Source: Paracoccaceae bacterium
Lineage (GTDB): Bacteria > Pseudomonadota > Alphaproteobacteria > Rhodobacterales > Rhodobacteraceae
Reading direction: 5' to 3'
Length of the DNA: 64,000 bases
NCBI GenBank assembly: GCA_027486345.1
Contig: JAIXPH010000041.1
Span: 20,372-84,371, forward strand
Every line of letters starts with the position of its first letter. The first letter of the stretch is position 1. A program made the translations under genes and the position numbers. Under the pieces are notes generated by a model. That model saw only the letters and a program-made list of their open reading frames with translations, was not told the DNA's origin and made no database searches. Shown piece by piece: positions 7,698 to 15,889 of the stretch.

Positions 7698-8990
7698 ATG
7701 ATGCTTTCCTTATCCACCCTCCGCACCCTCGGTCTGACCTCGGCATTGGTGACGCTGGCCGCCTGCACCAATGGCGGTGGGGCGATGCGGGATTTCGACT
7801 GGGATCTGCGCGGCGGCACCGGGCTTGACACCTCGGGTGCCGCGCAACAGGCCAGCGCGGCCCGGCCAGCGCCGGATGCGCGCGGGGTGATCTCTTATCC
7901 CGGCTATCAGGTGGCCTTGGCCCAGCGCGGCGATACCGTGGGGTCGGTCGCGGCCCGCGTCGGCATCAGCCCCGCCGAATTGGCCGGCTACAATGCCATC
8001 GCCCCCAACGCCCCCCTGCGGGAGGGAGAGGTCCTAGCCCTGCCGCGCCGGGTTGCGGCAACGGGGGGGGCGGCGGTCGCCCCCGGCCCGGTGATCGGCG
8101 GCGGCACCGTCGCGGCAGCCCCGATTGCACCAATGGCCCCCGCTGCGGCAGGTCGGGTGGATGTCTCCTCCATCGCCACCACGGCGCTGGACCGCGTGGA
8201 CACGGCGGCCCCGGCCGCGGCCCCCGCAGCGGCACCTGCCGCCGTGGCACAGACGCAGGGCGATCTGGGCGGCATGGCCCCGACGCGCCATCAGGTGAAG
8301 CGTGGCGAAACCGCTTTCACCATCGCGCGGGCCTATAACGTGGCGCCGCGGGCACTGGCGGATTGGAACGGCCTCGGCCCTGATCTGGCGGTGCGCGAAG
8401 GCCAGTATCTGATGATCCCGACGCCGTCGGGGGCCCCCGCCGCCACAGCCACGGCAACCGCCGCGGCCCCTGCCCCACAGCCGACGGTCGATCCCGTCAC
8501 CGCGCCGGGTGAGGGCACGCCGACCCCGCCGCCGCCCTCTGCCTCGAAACCCCTGCCCGCGGAGAACCCGCCAACGCAGGCCGAGATCGAAAAGGCCAAG
8601 CCCGCCTCGCCCGATCTTGGCGAACAGCGCACGTCAGCCTCGTCGGCGCAATTCGTGATGCCGGTGCAGGGCAGCATCATTCGCGGTTATGACAGGAAAT
8701 CGAACGGCATCGACATCGCCGCCCCCGCAGGCACGCCGGTCAAGGCAGCGGCGGCAGGCACCGTGGCCGCGATCACGATGGATACCGAACAGACGCCGAT
8801 CATCGTCATCCGCCATGAGGGCGGGTTGCTGACGGTCTATGCCGGTGTGGCCGGGATCACGGTGAAGAAGGGTGACGCGGTCGGCAAAGGCCAGACGATT
8901 GCCAATGTGCGCTCTGGCAGCCCGTCCTTCCTGCACTTCGAGGTGCGGCGCGGCGTGGACAGCACGGACCCGATGCCGTTCTTGAAGTGA
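7698..8990 (+). CDS. nlpD: LysM and degenerate M23 lipoprotein, NlpD-like
   Basis: 430 aa. The N-terminus ends in lipobox LAAC with Cys23. Two LysM-like domains follow (about 70-115 and 195-245), separated and followed by Ala/Pro-rich linkers, then a C-terminal LytM domain. Its catalytic positions look degenerate: SNGID instead of HxxxD and FLHFEV instead of HLHFEV, as in amidase activators such as NlpD and EnvC rather than active endopeptidases. It should bind septal peptidoglycan and activate an amidase. The ATG at 7698 has AGAGG upstream; a second ATG follows at 7701. It is third in the surE-pcm-nlpD cluster. Confidence 0.9.
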   Translation: MMLSLSTLRTLGLTSALVTLAACTNGGGAMRDFDWDLRGGTGLDTSGAAQQASAARPAPDARGVISYPGYQVALAQRGDTVGSVAARVGISPAELAGYNAIAPNAPLREGEVLALPRRVAATGGAAVAPGPVIGGGTVAAAPIAPMAPAAAGRVDVSSIATTALDRVDTAAPAAAPAAAPAAVAQTQGDLGGMAPTRHQVKRGETAFTIARAYNVAPRALADWNGLGPDLAVREGQYLMIPTPSGAPAATATATAAAPAPQPTVDPVTAPGEGTPTPPPPSASKPLPAENPPTQAEIEKAKPASPDLGEQRTSASSAQFVMPVQGSIIRGYDRKSNGIDIAAPAGTPVKAAAAGTVAAITMDTEQTPIIVIRHEGGLLTVYAGVAGITVKKGDAVGKGQTIANVRSGSPSFLHFEVRRGVDSTDPMPFLK

Positions 8991-9044
8991 GGCGAATTCG
9001 GCCAGCCTCCCTGAAACTTGCTTAAGGGCGCGACGACGGGGATT

Positions 9045-9112
9045 GCCCCGATGCCCAAAGCATCGGGGCGCGCCCGCACCGCCCGCACGGGGCGGGCGCA
9101 CGTATACGTGCA
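9045..9112. terminator. Run of hairpins between convergent nlpD and CorC-type genes
   Basis: GCCCCGATGC and GCATCGGGGC (9045-9054 and 9060-9069) form a perfect 10-bp stem. A second stem pairs 9070-9077 with 9092-9099. A 14-base palindrome, GCACGTATACGTGC, follows at 9098-9111. The region separates convergent genes and probably ends transcription from both sides. No T-run is adjacent, so the mechanism is not certain. Confidence 0.55.
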
Positions 9113-9175
9113 CCCACCCCGCGGTGCGTGCGCGCCCCTACTGACATGTGGCTGTTTATTGGGACCAAGCCCCCC

Positions 9176-10447
9176 TCACACCTTCGCGACCAACAGCTTG
9201 TCAATCCGCCGGTCGTCCAGATCGATCACCTCGAACCGAAAGCCCTCGGCCACCACCGACTCGCCCAGTTCCGGCAGGCGGCCAAACTGGTGCAGCACCA
9301 GACCGGCCACGGTCTCGTAATCCCCGGCCAATTCGCGCGGCAGGCCCAGACGGTCGCAGAATTCATCGGCTGGCATCCAGCCCGACACCAGAAGCGACCC
9401 GTCCGCGCGTTCGACCAGCGCCGGTTCCTCATCCCCGCCCGCGATCACGGTGCCGGTGATCGCCTCAAGGATATCGCCAGAGGTGACGATCCCCTCGAAA
9501 TGCCCGTATTCATCATAGACCAGCGCCATGTGATGTTCCGACCCGCGCAGGATCTCCATCACATCCAGCGCGTCGGCCAGTTCCGACACCACTGGCACCT
9601 CGCGCAGCAGGCGCTTGGGGTCCATGCTTTCGCGCCGCGACAGCGCGTTGAAGGCATCGGCGAGCGTGATGATCCCCACCACCTCCCCCGACTCACGGCT
9701 TTGCACGGGCATGCGCGGGCGGCCGATGCGCCGGATCGCGGCGGCGGTCTCTGCCGGGGTCGCCTCCAGCTCCAGCATCTCGACCTCATGCCTTGGCGTC
9801 ATCAGCGCACGGGCAGAGCGGTCGGCCAGACGCATCACTCCCGCCATCATCTCACGCTCTTCAGTCTCGATCACGCCGCCTTCCTGCGCCTCGGTCAGCA
9901 GGGAGTGCACCTCTTCTTCCGTGACGCGGTTGCCATCCTTGCCGGACTGGCCCAAGAGAAACAGGATCGTCCGCCCGGAGATGTCCAAAAACCACACCAC
10001 AGGCGAGGCCGCGCGCGACAGGATCACCATCGCCGGGGCCACCCGGATCGCCACGCCTTCAGGGTTCTTCAACGCCAGTTGCTTGGGCACCAATTCGCCC
10101 ACGATCAGCGACAGATAGGTGAGCAAGAGCACCACGCTGCCCACGCCCAGCGTCTGCGCCGTGTCAGGGTCCATGCCCCACCCGGTCAAGGCCCCCGCCA
10201 GACGCGCGCCCAAGGTGGCCCCCGAAAAGGCCCCTGACAGCACGCCCACCGCCGTGATCCCGATCTGCACCGAGGACAGGAAACGCCCCGGTGACTCGGC
10301 CAGCCTTAGGGCCGCCGCCGCGCCGCGCGACTTGGCCTCCAACGATTTCAGGCGGGCGGGCCGGGCAGACACAATGGCCATTTCGGACATGGCCAAAACC
10401 CCGTTCAACAGGATCAGGGCGACAACAATCAGGATTTCGGTGAACAT
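9176..10447 (-). CDS. Hemolysin/CorC family CNNM transporter-associated protein
   Basis: 423 aa. An N-terminal DUF21 (CNNM) region with four hydrophobic segments covers about residues 1-185 (MFTEILIVVALILLNGVLAM, then SVQIGITAVGVLSG and VGELVPKQLAL). Two CBS domains follow (about 205-330; MTPRHEVEML, then YDEYGHFEGIVTSGDILEAI) and a C-terminal CorC/HlyC domain ends the protein. Relatives are linked to magnesium or cobalt efflux. The ATG at 10447 directly precedes the hydrophobic helix; a longer frame adds nine residues of no obvious use. Confidence 0.92.
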   Translation of the reverse strand: MFTEILIVVALILLNGVLAMSEMAIVSARPARLKSLEAKSRGAAAALRLAESPGRFLSSVQIGITAVGVLSGAFSGATLGARLAGALTGWGMDPDTAQTLGVGSVVLLLTYLSLIVGELVPKQLALKNPEGVAIRVAPAMVILSRAASPVVWFLDISGRTILFLLGQSGKDGNRVTEEEVHSLLTEAQEGGVIETEEREMMAGVMRLADRSARALMTPRHEVEMLELEATPAETAAAIRRIGRPRMPVQSRESGEVVGIITLADAFNALSRRESMDPKRLLREVPVVSELADALDVMEILRGSEHHMALVYDEYGHFEGIVTSGDILEAITGTVIAGGDEEPALVERADGSLLVSGWMPADEFCDRLGLPRELAGDYETVAGLVLHQFGRLPELGESVVAEGFRFEVIDLDDRRIDKLLVAKV

Positions 10448-10523
10448 GGGGGCCAGACTGGGACAGGGACGCAAAGGTTAGGCACTCTGCCCGCCCGCGA
10501 CAAGGCCCCGTTGTGAAATCTGC

Positions 10524-11363
10524 TCAGACCCGGACGCCCTCACGCGCGGCCAGATCGCAGAAGAATTGCCACGCCACCCGGCCGGACCGCCCGCCACGCG
10601 TGGCCTGCCATTCGATCGCCTCCGCCCGCAGCCGTGCAGGGTCCACGGTCACGCCATAGGTCGCGCAATAGCCGTTGATCATGTCGAGATAGTCATCCTG
10701 CGTGCAGGGATGAAAGCCGAGCCACAGACCGAAGCGATCCGACAGCGAGACCTTTTCCTCCACAGCCTCGGTCGAATGGATGGCGGCCTGCGTCTCATTC
10801 TCGATCATGTCGCGCGGCATCAGGTGGCGGCGGTTCGAGGTGGCGTACAGGATCACATTGTCCGGTCGCCCTTCAATGCCCCCATCCAGCACGGCTTTCA
10901 GGCTTTTGTAATGCTGGTCATCATGGCTGAAGGACAGGTCATCGCAGAACACGATGAACCGGCAGGGGGCCGCGCGCAGATGGTTCATCAACCGCCCGAC
11001 CGAAGGCAGGTCTTCGCGGGACAGTTCCACGATCTTCAGATCAAAGCCTTCGGCGCGCACCTGCGCATGCACCGCCTTGACCAAGGACGATTTCCCCATC
11101 CCCCGCGCACCCCACAAGAGCGCGTTGTTCGCAGGCAACCCGGCGGCAAAATGGCGCGTATTGGCCAGCAGCGTATCGCGCGACCGGTTCACCCCGACCA
11201 GCAGAGACAAATCCACCCGCGCCACATGGGCCACGGGGTCCAGACGCTCTGGCTGGGTGTGCCAGACAAAAGCCTCAGCCGCCCCGAAATCCGGGGCGGC
11301 GAGGGGGGCCGGGGCCATGCGTTCAAGAGCGGCGGCGATGCGCGCCAGAAGTTCGTCGGTCAT
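10524..11363 (-). CDS. DUF815 AAA-type ATPase
   Basis: 279 aa. It has a Walker A motif GARGMGKSS (about 86-94), a Walker B strand [11 protein letters not shown], the sensor-like [11 protein letters not shown] and a conserved [13 protein letters not shown] segment, all characteristic of DUF815. The cellular role of the family is not established. The start overlaps the tatC stop by four bases (ATGA), so it is the last gene of the tat operon here. A link to Tat export is therefore contextual only. Confidence 0.92.
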   Translation of the reverse strand: MTDELLARIAAALERMAPAPLAAPDFGAAEAFVWHTQPERLDPVAHVARVDLSLLVGVNRSRDTLLANTRHFAAGLPANNALLWGARGMGKSSLVKAVHAQVRAEGFDLKIVELSREDLPSVGRLMNHLRAAPCRFIVFCDDLSFSHDDQHYKSLKAVLDGGIEGRPDNVILYATSNRRHLMPRDMIENETQAAIHSTEAVEEKVSLSDRFGLWLGFHPCTQDDYLDMINGYCATYGVTVDPARLRAEAIEWQATRGGRSGRVAWQFFCDLAAREGVRV

Positions 11364-12265
11364 GCCGCGTCGTCTTCATCCTCATCGACCCATGTCCCAT
11401 CGGCACGGGCCTGCGCCTCACGCTTCTTCTCGATCCGGCGGATCAGGAAGATCGAGACCTCGTAGAGCGGGTAGATGGCCACGAACAGGATGATCTGGCT
11501 CATCACATCCGGCGGCGTGGCGATGGCGGCCAGCGCAAGGATGGCGACCACGGCATATTTCCGCATCCCCGCCAGACCGCGCGACGACACCAGCCCCGCC
11601 TTGCCCAGCAGAACAAGCAGCACGGGAAGTTGGAAGCACAGCCCGAAGGCCAGCACGAATTTCATCGTCAGGCCCAGATATTCCTGCGCCGAGCCTTGGA
11701 ATACGATCCCCGGAATGGGCGCATCGCCCGGAGCGCCCCCCACGACGGGTGCGGCATCGCCTGCAGCGCCTGCAACCGCATCCGCCGCCGCGCCCACGAC
11801 CGTTGCCGCCTCATTCCCGAACTGCTGGAAGCCCAGAAAGAAGGTGAAGGCCATCGGCAAGACGATCAGATAGGCAAAGGCCGCGCCAAAGAAGAACATC
11901 AGCGGCGACGCCACAAGGAAGGGCAGGAAGGCGTTCTTTTCCGACCGGTACAGCCCCGGTGCCACAAAGCGCCACAGATGGTAGGCGATGACTGGGAAGG
12001 CCAGCACCAGCCCGCCAAAGAGCGAGATGTTGATGGCGACGAAGAAACCTTCCTGCGGCGAGATCAGGACCAACTGGCAATTCTGGCCCATCGATGCCAG
12101 AACGTCGCAAATCGGATGCGACAGGAAGTTGAAGACCTGCATCGCAAAGGGATAGACCACGAAGATCGCGATCACAAAGGCCCCAGCCGCCCACATCAGG
12201 CGGTTGCGCAATTCGGCCAGATGCTCGACCAGCGGGGCAGAGCTGTCGTCAATGCTGTCGGTCAT
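11360..12265 (-). CDS. tatC: Sec-independent protein translocase TatC
   Basis: 301 aa, about 50 longer than a minimal TatC. The N-terminal [13 protein letters not shown] motif, six membrane segments and [14 protein letters not shown] are diagnostic. TatC binds the twin-arginine signal and forms the receptor with TatB in the inner membrane. The extra length is an Ala/Gly/Pro-rich stretch at about residues 150-185 ([19 protein letters not shown] and following) in a periplasmic loop. The start overlaps the end of tatB (ATGA). Confidence 0.97.
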   Translation of the reverse strand: MTDSIDDSSAPLVEHLAELRNRLMWAAGAFVIAIFVVYPFAMQVFNFLSHPICDVLASMGQNCQLVLISPQEGFFVAINISLFGGLVLAFPVIAYHLWRFVAPGLYRSEKNAFLPFLVASPLMFFFGAAFAYLIVLPMAFTFFLGFQQFGNEAATVVGAAADAVAGAAGDAAPVVGGAPGDAPIPGIVFQGSAQEYLGLTMKFVLAFGLCFQLPVLLVLLGKAGLVSSRGLAGMRKYAVVAILALAAIATPPDVMSQIILFVAIYPLYEVSIFLIRRIEKKREAQARADGTWVDEDEDDAA

Positions 12266-12951
12266 GCGTCACTCTTCTTGCGCCGCACCGGCGGCTTGCG
12301 GGCAGGTTTTGCCTCTGCGTCAGGAAGCGGGGCCGCAGCCTTTGCCACGGTGGCAGACGGCGGGGCGGGCGGTTCGGCAGCAGCGGCGGCTGCCTCTGCC
12401 TTGGCTTTTTCTGCGGCCTTCTCGGCGAATTTCTTCGCGGCGGTTTCCGTGCGTTTGGCCTGCAACTCAAGCGCCTTCTGCCGCGCGGCCGCCTGGTCCG
12501 CTGCCTTCTGCTCGGCCAGCGCGGCGGTGGCCGGACCCGTCGGCGCAGCCGCCTCGGTGGCCGCAGCAACGGCGGGCATGTTGGGCACCACCACCGGGGC
12601 GGCGGTGGTCACCACAGGGGCCGCCGCCAGGGCCGGGTTCGCCGCAGCGGGCTTGATCCCTTTCGTCGGGTCCCATTTCTCGAACTTGCTGGCCGCATTC
12701 TCCAGCGCATCAATCCCCATCGCCGAGGGCGATGTGCTGGCGCGGATGGCGTTCAGGTCCTTGCGCACCTCATCCAGCCCGGTCGATTTCGCGGCATCAT
12801 CCATGGCGCGCTGGAACTCGCGTGCCATGCCGCGCGCCTTTGACGTCATCCGTCCCAAAGCGTGGAACATGCGCGGCAGGTCTTTCGGACCCACCACGAT
12901 CAGCGCCACGATCCCGATCAGGATCAGTTCGCTCCATCCGATATCCAGCAT
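12262..12951 (-). CDS. tatB: Sec-independent protein translocase TatB
   Basis: 229 aa. The N-terminal helix [20 protein letters not shown] followed by [15 protein letters not shown] is the TatB signature. A long amphipathic region follows, then a low-complexity Ala/Pro/Lys tail (about 130-229) ending in [12 protein letters not shown]. TatB partners TatC in the receptor complex. The gene lies between tatA and tatC; the stop overlaps the tatC start. Confidence 0.96.
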   Translation of the reverse strand: MLDIGWSELILIGIVALIVVGPKDLPRMFHALGRMTSKARGMAREFQRAMDDAAKSTGLDEVRKDLNAIRASTSPSAMGIDALENAASKFEKWDPTKGIKPAAANPALAAAPVVTTAAPVVVPNMPAVAAATEAAAPTGPATAALAEQKAADQAAARQKALELQAKRTETAAKKFAEKAAEKAKAEAAAAAAEPPAPPSATVAKAAAPLPDAEAKPARKPPVRRKKSDA

Positions 12952-12992
12952 TCACTCCGTCTCCCGACCGTTCAATTGCGATCAGGCCCCTG

Positions 12993-13214
12993 TCAGACCT
13001 TGTCTTTTTCCGACTCCGGGGTGACGTCCTTCACCGCTTCGACGGCGGCGCTGGCCGCCTCTGCCGCCTCGGCAGAGCCGTCCTTGACCCCGCGCTTGAA
13101 GGCGGTGATGCCCTTGCCGACTTCGCCCATCAGGTTCGAGATCTTGCCACGGCCAAACAGAATCAGCACGACGGCGGCGATGATGATGATTTCCAGCGGT
13201 CCCAAGCGTCCCAT
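12993..13214 (-). CDS. tatA: Sec-independent protein translocase TatA
   Basis: 73 aa from the ATG at 13214. [20 protein letters not shown] is followed by the FGRGKI hinge and the amphipathic helix [17 protein letters not shown], as expected for the pore-forming TatA subunit. A longer frame starts at 13280 but would place 22 hydrophilic residues before the membrane helix, and AGGAG lies 10 bases before the chosen ATG. It is the first gene of tatABC-DUF815. Confidence 0.95.
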   Translation of the reverse strand: MGRLGPLEIIIIAAVVLILFGRGKISNLMGEVGKGITAFKRGVKDGSAEAAEAASAAVEAVKDVTPESEKDKV

Positions 13215-13334
13215 CCTCGTTAGTCTCCTGATGTGCCGGGCGGTCTGATCCAGGCCCGACTCCGATTGCGTTGCCGCCATTTAGTCCCAAGGCCCGGACG
13301 GCGAAAAGGCCGCATCCGGCCCGCCTGCGCCTCT

Positions 13335-13354
13335 ACTGACAGTAAATTGTCAGT
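13335..13354. promoter_or_regulatory. Palindromic operator upstream of HTH regulator
   Basis: ACTGACA and TGTCAGT are exact inverted 7-base arms around GTAAAT. The site sits 27 bases before the regulator start and between it and the divergent tatA gene. This TGACA-N6-TGTCA form fits autoregulation by a YafY-type HTH protein; binding is inferred. Confidence 0.65.
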
Positions 13355-13381
13355 TGGCCCGGCTTGCGTTATGCAACGGTC

Positions 13382-13735
13382 ATGAAACGCGACGACCGAC
13401 TCTTCGAATTGGTGCAGGTGATGCGCGACGGGCGGCTGCACACGGCCGATGAGCTGGGCCGTCGTCTGGGCGTCTCCACCCGCACCATCTGGCGCGACAT
13501 GGCAATGCTGTCAGCCAGCGGCCTGCCGGTCGAAGGGGAGCGGGGTCTGGGCTATATCCTGCGCGCGCCCCTCGTGCTGCCGCCCACGCTGATGACGGCG
13601 GATGAGCTGCAAGCGCTGGTGGCCGGGCTGCGCCACGTGGCCGAGGATGACACGGCCCCCCTCGCCCGTCCCGCCCGCACCCTGTTGGCCAAGGTCGCGA
13701 CGCTGCTGCCGCAGGCGGGCATCGAGGCAGAGTAG
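13382..13735 (+). CDS. HTH (YafY-like) transcriptional regulator lacking WYL domain
   Basis: 117 aa. The N-terminal winged helix-turn-helix (RDDRLFELVQVM, TADELGRRLGVSTRTIWRDM, then GLGYILR) and the middle helix (TADELQALVAGLRHVAEDD) match YafY-like regulators of about 230 aa. The frame stops just after the LLPQAGIE segment, where the WYL ligand domain normally begins. A lower-GC region begins right after the stop, so the C-terminus may have been replaced or lost. It could still bind the palindrome just upstream. An in-frame ATG at 13364 is less likely. Confidence 0.75.
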   Translation: MKRDDRLFELVQVMRDGRLHTADELGRRLGVSTRTIWRDMAMLSASGLPVEGERGLGYILRAPLVLPPTLMTADELQALVAGLRHVAEDDTAPLARPARTLLAKVATLLPQAGIEAE

Positions 13736-13821
13736 CTGCCGTTCCACCACTTGCCAAAGACCGAACCCTCCTCCATCGTGCCAAGATGCGCGTGTGTTTT
13801 GCAGACTTAGTGTTGGTGCAA

Positions 13822-14148
13822 ATGGCAATCTTCCACCGCTATCTTAGACCCGACAACCGCCACGAGGCGAAACTGGTCCGGGCATCGGGCTATGTGAAAG
13901 GCGGACAGGCGCATACGCTTGCAGGCGGCAAGCGCGTGAATGCCTATCCGGGACCGCACGATCCGGTCCGAGACCATTACGAATTTTCAAGCGATGTTGC
14001 GCCCAAACTGTCGCTCGCCTTCAGCTTGACTGGAGAAACCCGCGTGCGTGAGGTATATTGGCCTGAAGGCTGGCCCGGCGTCATCGACTTCCCGGACGAA
14101 GACAAGGTCGGCATTGCGGCGAACGTAACAAAGGATCCTACCGAATGA
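13822..14148 (+). CDS. Hypothetical protein, first gene of lower-GC pair
   Basis: 108 aa from ATG 13822; an in-frame ATG at 13786 would add 12 residues and neither has a strong ribosome site. The protein (MAIFHRYLRPDNRHEAKLVR at the start) has no signal peptide, membrane segment or motif that I recognise. The GC content is near 57 percent against about 67 percent in flanking genes. Its stop overlaps the ATG of the next gene (ATGA), which supports that both are real and expressed together. Confidence 0.55.
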   Translation: MAIFHRYLRPDNRHEAKLVRASGYVKGGQAHTLAGGKRVNAYPGPHDPVRDHYEFSSDVAPKLSLAFSLTGETRVREVYWPEGWPGVIDFPDEDKVGIAANVTKDPTE

Positions 14149-14576
14149 ATGGTATAGACCCGGCACCGGCCGCAAAGAATTTGATCACCGCCATAGATGC
14201 GCTTGAGAGGATCGAAACCAGCATCGCGACACGTCGGATAAAATCGGACCAGGCGGTGGAACAGGTCAAGTTCTGGCGCGATGGTCTTGGATTCTGGTCG
14301 GGTGTCGTTATCACGAAAGGCGCATGCAGGATTGTTGTCGCACAGGATGAACGGCACGAAGGTCTTGGTGCATCGCTTTGGTATCCGGCAACCGTCACCA
14401 TGCAGGATGCGGTGTCACTTCTGCTTGACCATCTCAGGACCGGGCCGACACCAAAATTCATGACACCAGACGGAACCATGTTGGATGTCGGTGTGCGATC
14501 CCCCGCCAAGGGCAAGGTTAAAGGCGAAAAGCCGCACATGCCTCATGGGTCAGACGGACGGAAACAGGCCGTCTGA
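14145..14576 (+). CDS. Hypothetical protein, second gene of lower-GC pair
   Basis: 143 aa. No known domain is recognised. It appears cytosolic, with a helical first part (ALERIETSIATRRIKSDQAV), a central stretch RDGLGFWSGVVITKGACRIV and a basic tail rich in Lys and His. The start overlaps the stop of the preceding gene. GC is 52-60 percent in sampled segments, well below neighbours, suggesting acquisition by transfer. The tail-to-tail stop is 3 bases from that of the ABC ATPase gene. Confidence 0.6.
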   Translation: MNGIDPAPAAKNLITAIDALERIETSIATRRIKSDQAVEQVKFWRDGLGFWSGVVITKGACRIVVAQDERHEGLGASLWYPATVTMQDAVSLLLDHLRTGPTPKFMTPDGTMLDVGVRSPAKGKVKGEKPHMPHGSDGRKQAV

Positions 14577-14579
14577 ACC

Positions 14580-15665
14580 CTACTTCCCCGCCGGAAAGAC
14601 GAAGCACCGATCCCGCCGGATCATCAGCCACAGCGCCGTGCCGGTCTTGGGCAGGAACACCCCGGGAACGCTGGCGGTCAAGATCGACCCGTCGAAATCC
14701 ATGCGGAAATCCACAAGGCTCTCACGCCCCATGTAGCGCGCGCGCTGCACCGTCCCCCGCGCCGCCGTGCCATCCTGCGCGGTGGGATTGGGGCCGCGCC
14801 CGCCCCGGTCGAAATCGATCTTCAGATGCTGCGGGCGGATCACGATCTCCACCTCCGCCCCATCGGCATGGCCGGGCGTCAGGAAGGCACCGAAGGGCGT
14901 CTCGGTCAGTGCGCCGCGCGATCTGCCCCGGATCACGTTGATATCGGAAAAGAACGCCGCTGCGGCCTTGTCCACCGGCGCGTTATAGACGTTGTAGGGC
15001 GCGCCGCGCTGCACGATCCGCCCGCCGCGCATCAGCGCGATCTCATCGGCCATGCGCATCGCCTCGTCCGGCTCATGCGTGACCAGAAGCACCGCCGCCC
15101 CTTCCTCCTTGAGCACCTCCAGCGTGACATCGCGGATGCCGTCACGCAGCCGGTTGTCCAGCCCCGAAAACGGCTCGTCCATCAGCATGACCCTGGGGCG
15201 CGGGGCCAGCGCGCGGGCCAGCGCCACGCGCTGCTGTTCGCCCCCAGAAAGCTGGTGGGGATGCTTGTCGCCATAACCGGACAAGGTCACCCGCTCCAGC
15301 AACTCGCCCACCCGCGCGGCCTTGGCGGCCTTATCCCCCTTCAGACCAAAGGCCACATTCTGCGCCACGGTCAGATGCGGAAACAGCGCGAAATCCTGAA
15401 ACATCAGCCCGACGGACCGCGCCTCGGGCGGCACCATCGCGCCCGCGCCAAAGACCGGCACGCCATCGATGCGGATCTCACCTTGATCGGGCCGCTCCAC
15501 CCCGGCGATCATCCGCAGCGTCGTGGACTTGCCGCAGCCCGAGGGCCCGAGCAGGCACATCACCTGCCCCGGCGCCACCGACAGCGACACATCATCCACC
15601 ACCGGCCCGCCGCCAAAGGCACGGGTCAGATGGCGAACCTCAAGACGCGGAATACGGTCGGGCAT
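14580..15665 (-). CDS. ABC transporter ATP-binding protein (FbpC/PotA class)
   Basis: 361 aa. Walker A GPSGCGKST, the Q-loop FQDFALFPHLT, signature LSGGEQQR, Walker B VMLMDEPFSGLD and the H-loop VTHEPDEAM are all intact. The C-terminal TOBE-like part (about 245-361) is typical of importers for iron, spermidine or similar solutes. No permease or binding protein is adjacent, so it is an orphan here or serves a distant transporter. The ATG at 15665 has AGGGA upstream and fits the family N-terminus; a longer frame runs into the repeat. Confidence 0.9.
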   Translation of the reverse strand: MPDRIPRLEVRHLTRAFGGGPVVDDVSLSVAPGQVMCLLGPSGCGKSTTLRMIAGVERPDQGEIRIDGVPVFGAGAMVPPEARSVGLMFQDFALFPHLTVAQNVAFGLKGDKAAKAARVGELLERVTLSGYGDKHPHQLSGGEQQRVALARALAPRPRVMLMDEPFSGLDNRLRDGIRDVTLEVLKEEGAAVLLVTHEPDEAMRMADEIALMRGGRIVQRGAPYNVYNAPVDKAAAAFFSDINVIRGRSRGALTETPFGAFLTPGHADGAEVEIVIRPQHLKIDFDRGGRGPNPTAQDGTAARGTVQRARYMGRESLVDFRMDFDGSILTASVPGVFLPKTGTALWLMIRRDRCFVFPAGK

Positions 15666-15737
15666 GGTTTCCCTACGGAATTGCTCGGAAAACCCCCTAC
15701 CAATCCCCGCCCCCCCCTGCAAGTCCCCGCCCTGCCG

Positions 15738-15882
15738 CTTCCCCGTTGCAAAAACATCCTCAGGGGGTGAATGGCTTTGCCCGGCAAAGCCAGAGGGGGC
15801 GCGAGCGCCCCCTGACGGGCTTTTGCCCGCGCGGCGGCGCGGGCAAAAGCGCATCGCGTGCAGGCCGGACCCGGCCTGCGCC
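15738..15882 (-). repeat. Multi-hairpin intergenic element, copy A
   Basis: Four perfect stems follow each other: 15772-15780 with 15784-15792 (TGGCTTTGC), 15794-15802 with 15805-15813 (AGGGGGCGC), 15819-15832 with 15837-15850 (GCTTTTGCCCGCGC), and 15860-15868 with 15871-15879 (GCAGGCCGG). On the minus strand the array starts 8 bases after the stop of the deacetylase gene and ends in CACCCCCTGAGGATGTTTTT. Copy B at 45 kb has the same order with different stem sequences. Confidence 0.85.
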
Positions 15883-15889
15883 TTGTGGT

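Noticed and set aside
9098..9111. Palindrome GCACGTATACGTGC considered as an operator or att site
   Set aside because: It lies between convergent genes, away from promoters, and no integrase or second copy was seen.
10443..10460. GAACAT near the CorC-type gene start considered as a LexA half-site
   Set aside because: No second GAAC or GAACAT occurs at the required spacing.
13736..14576. Lower-GC module considered as a named toxin-antitoxin or phage cassette
   Set aside because: Neither protein shows a motif of known toxins, antitoxins, immunity or phage proteins, and there are no integrase or repeat borders.
15738..15882. Hairpin arrays considered as a CRISPR or IS remnant
   Set aside because: There are no regularly spaced direct repeats with unique spacers, no transposase frame and no target duplications.
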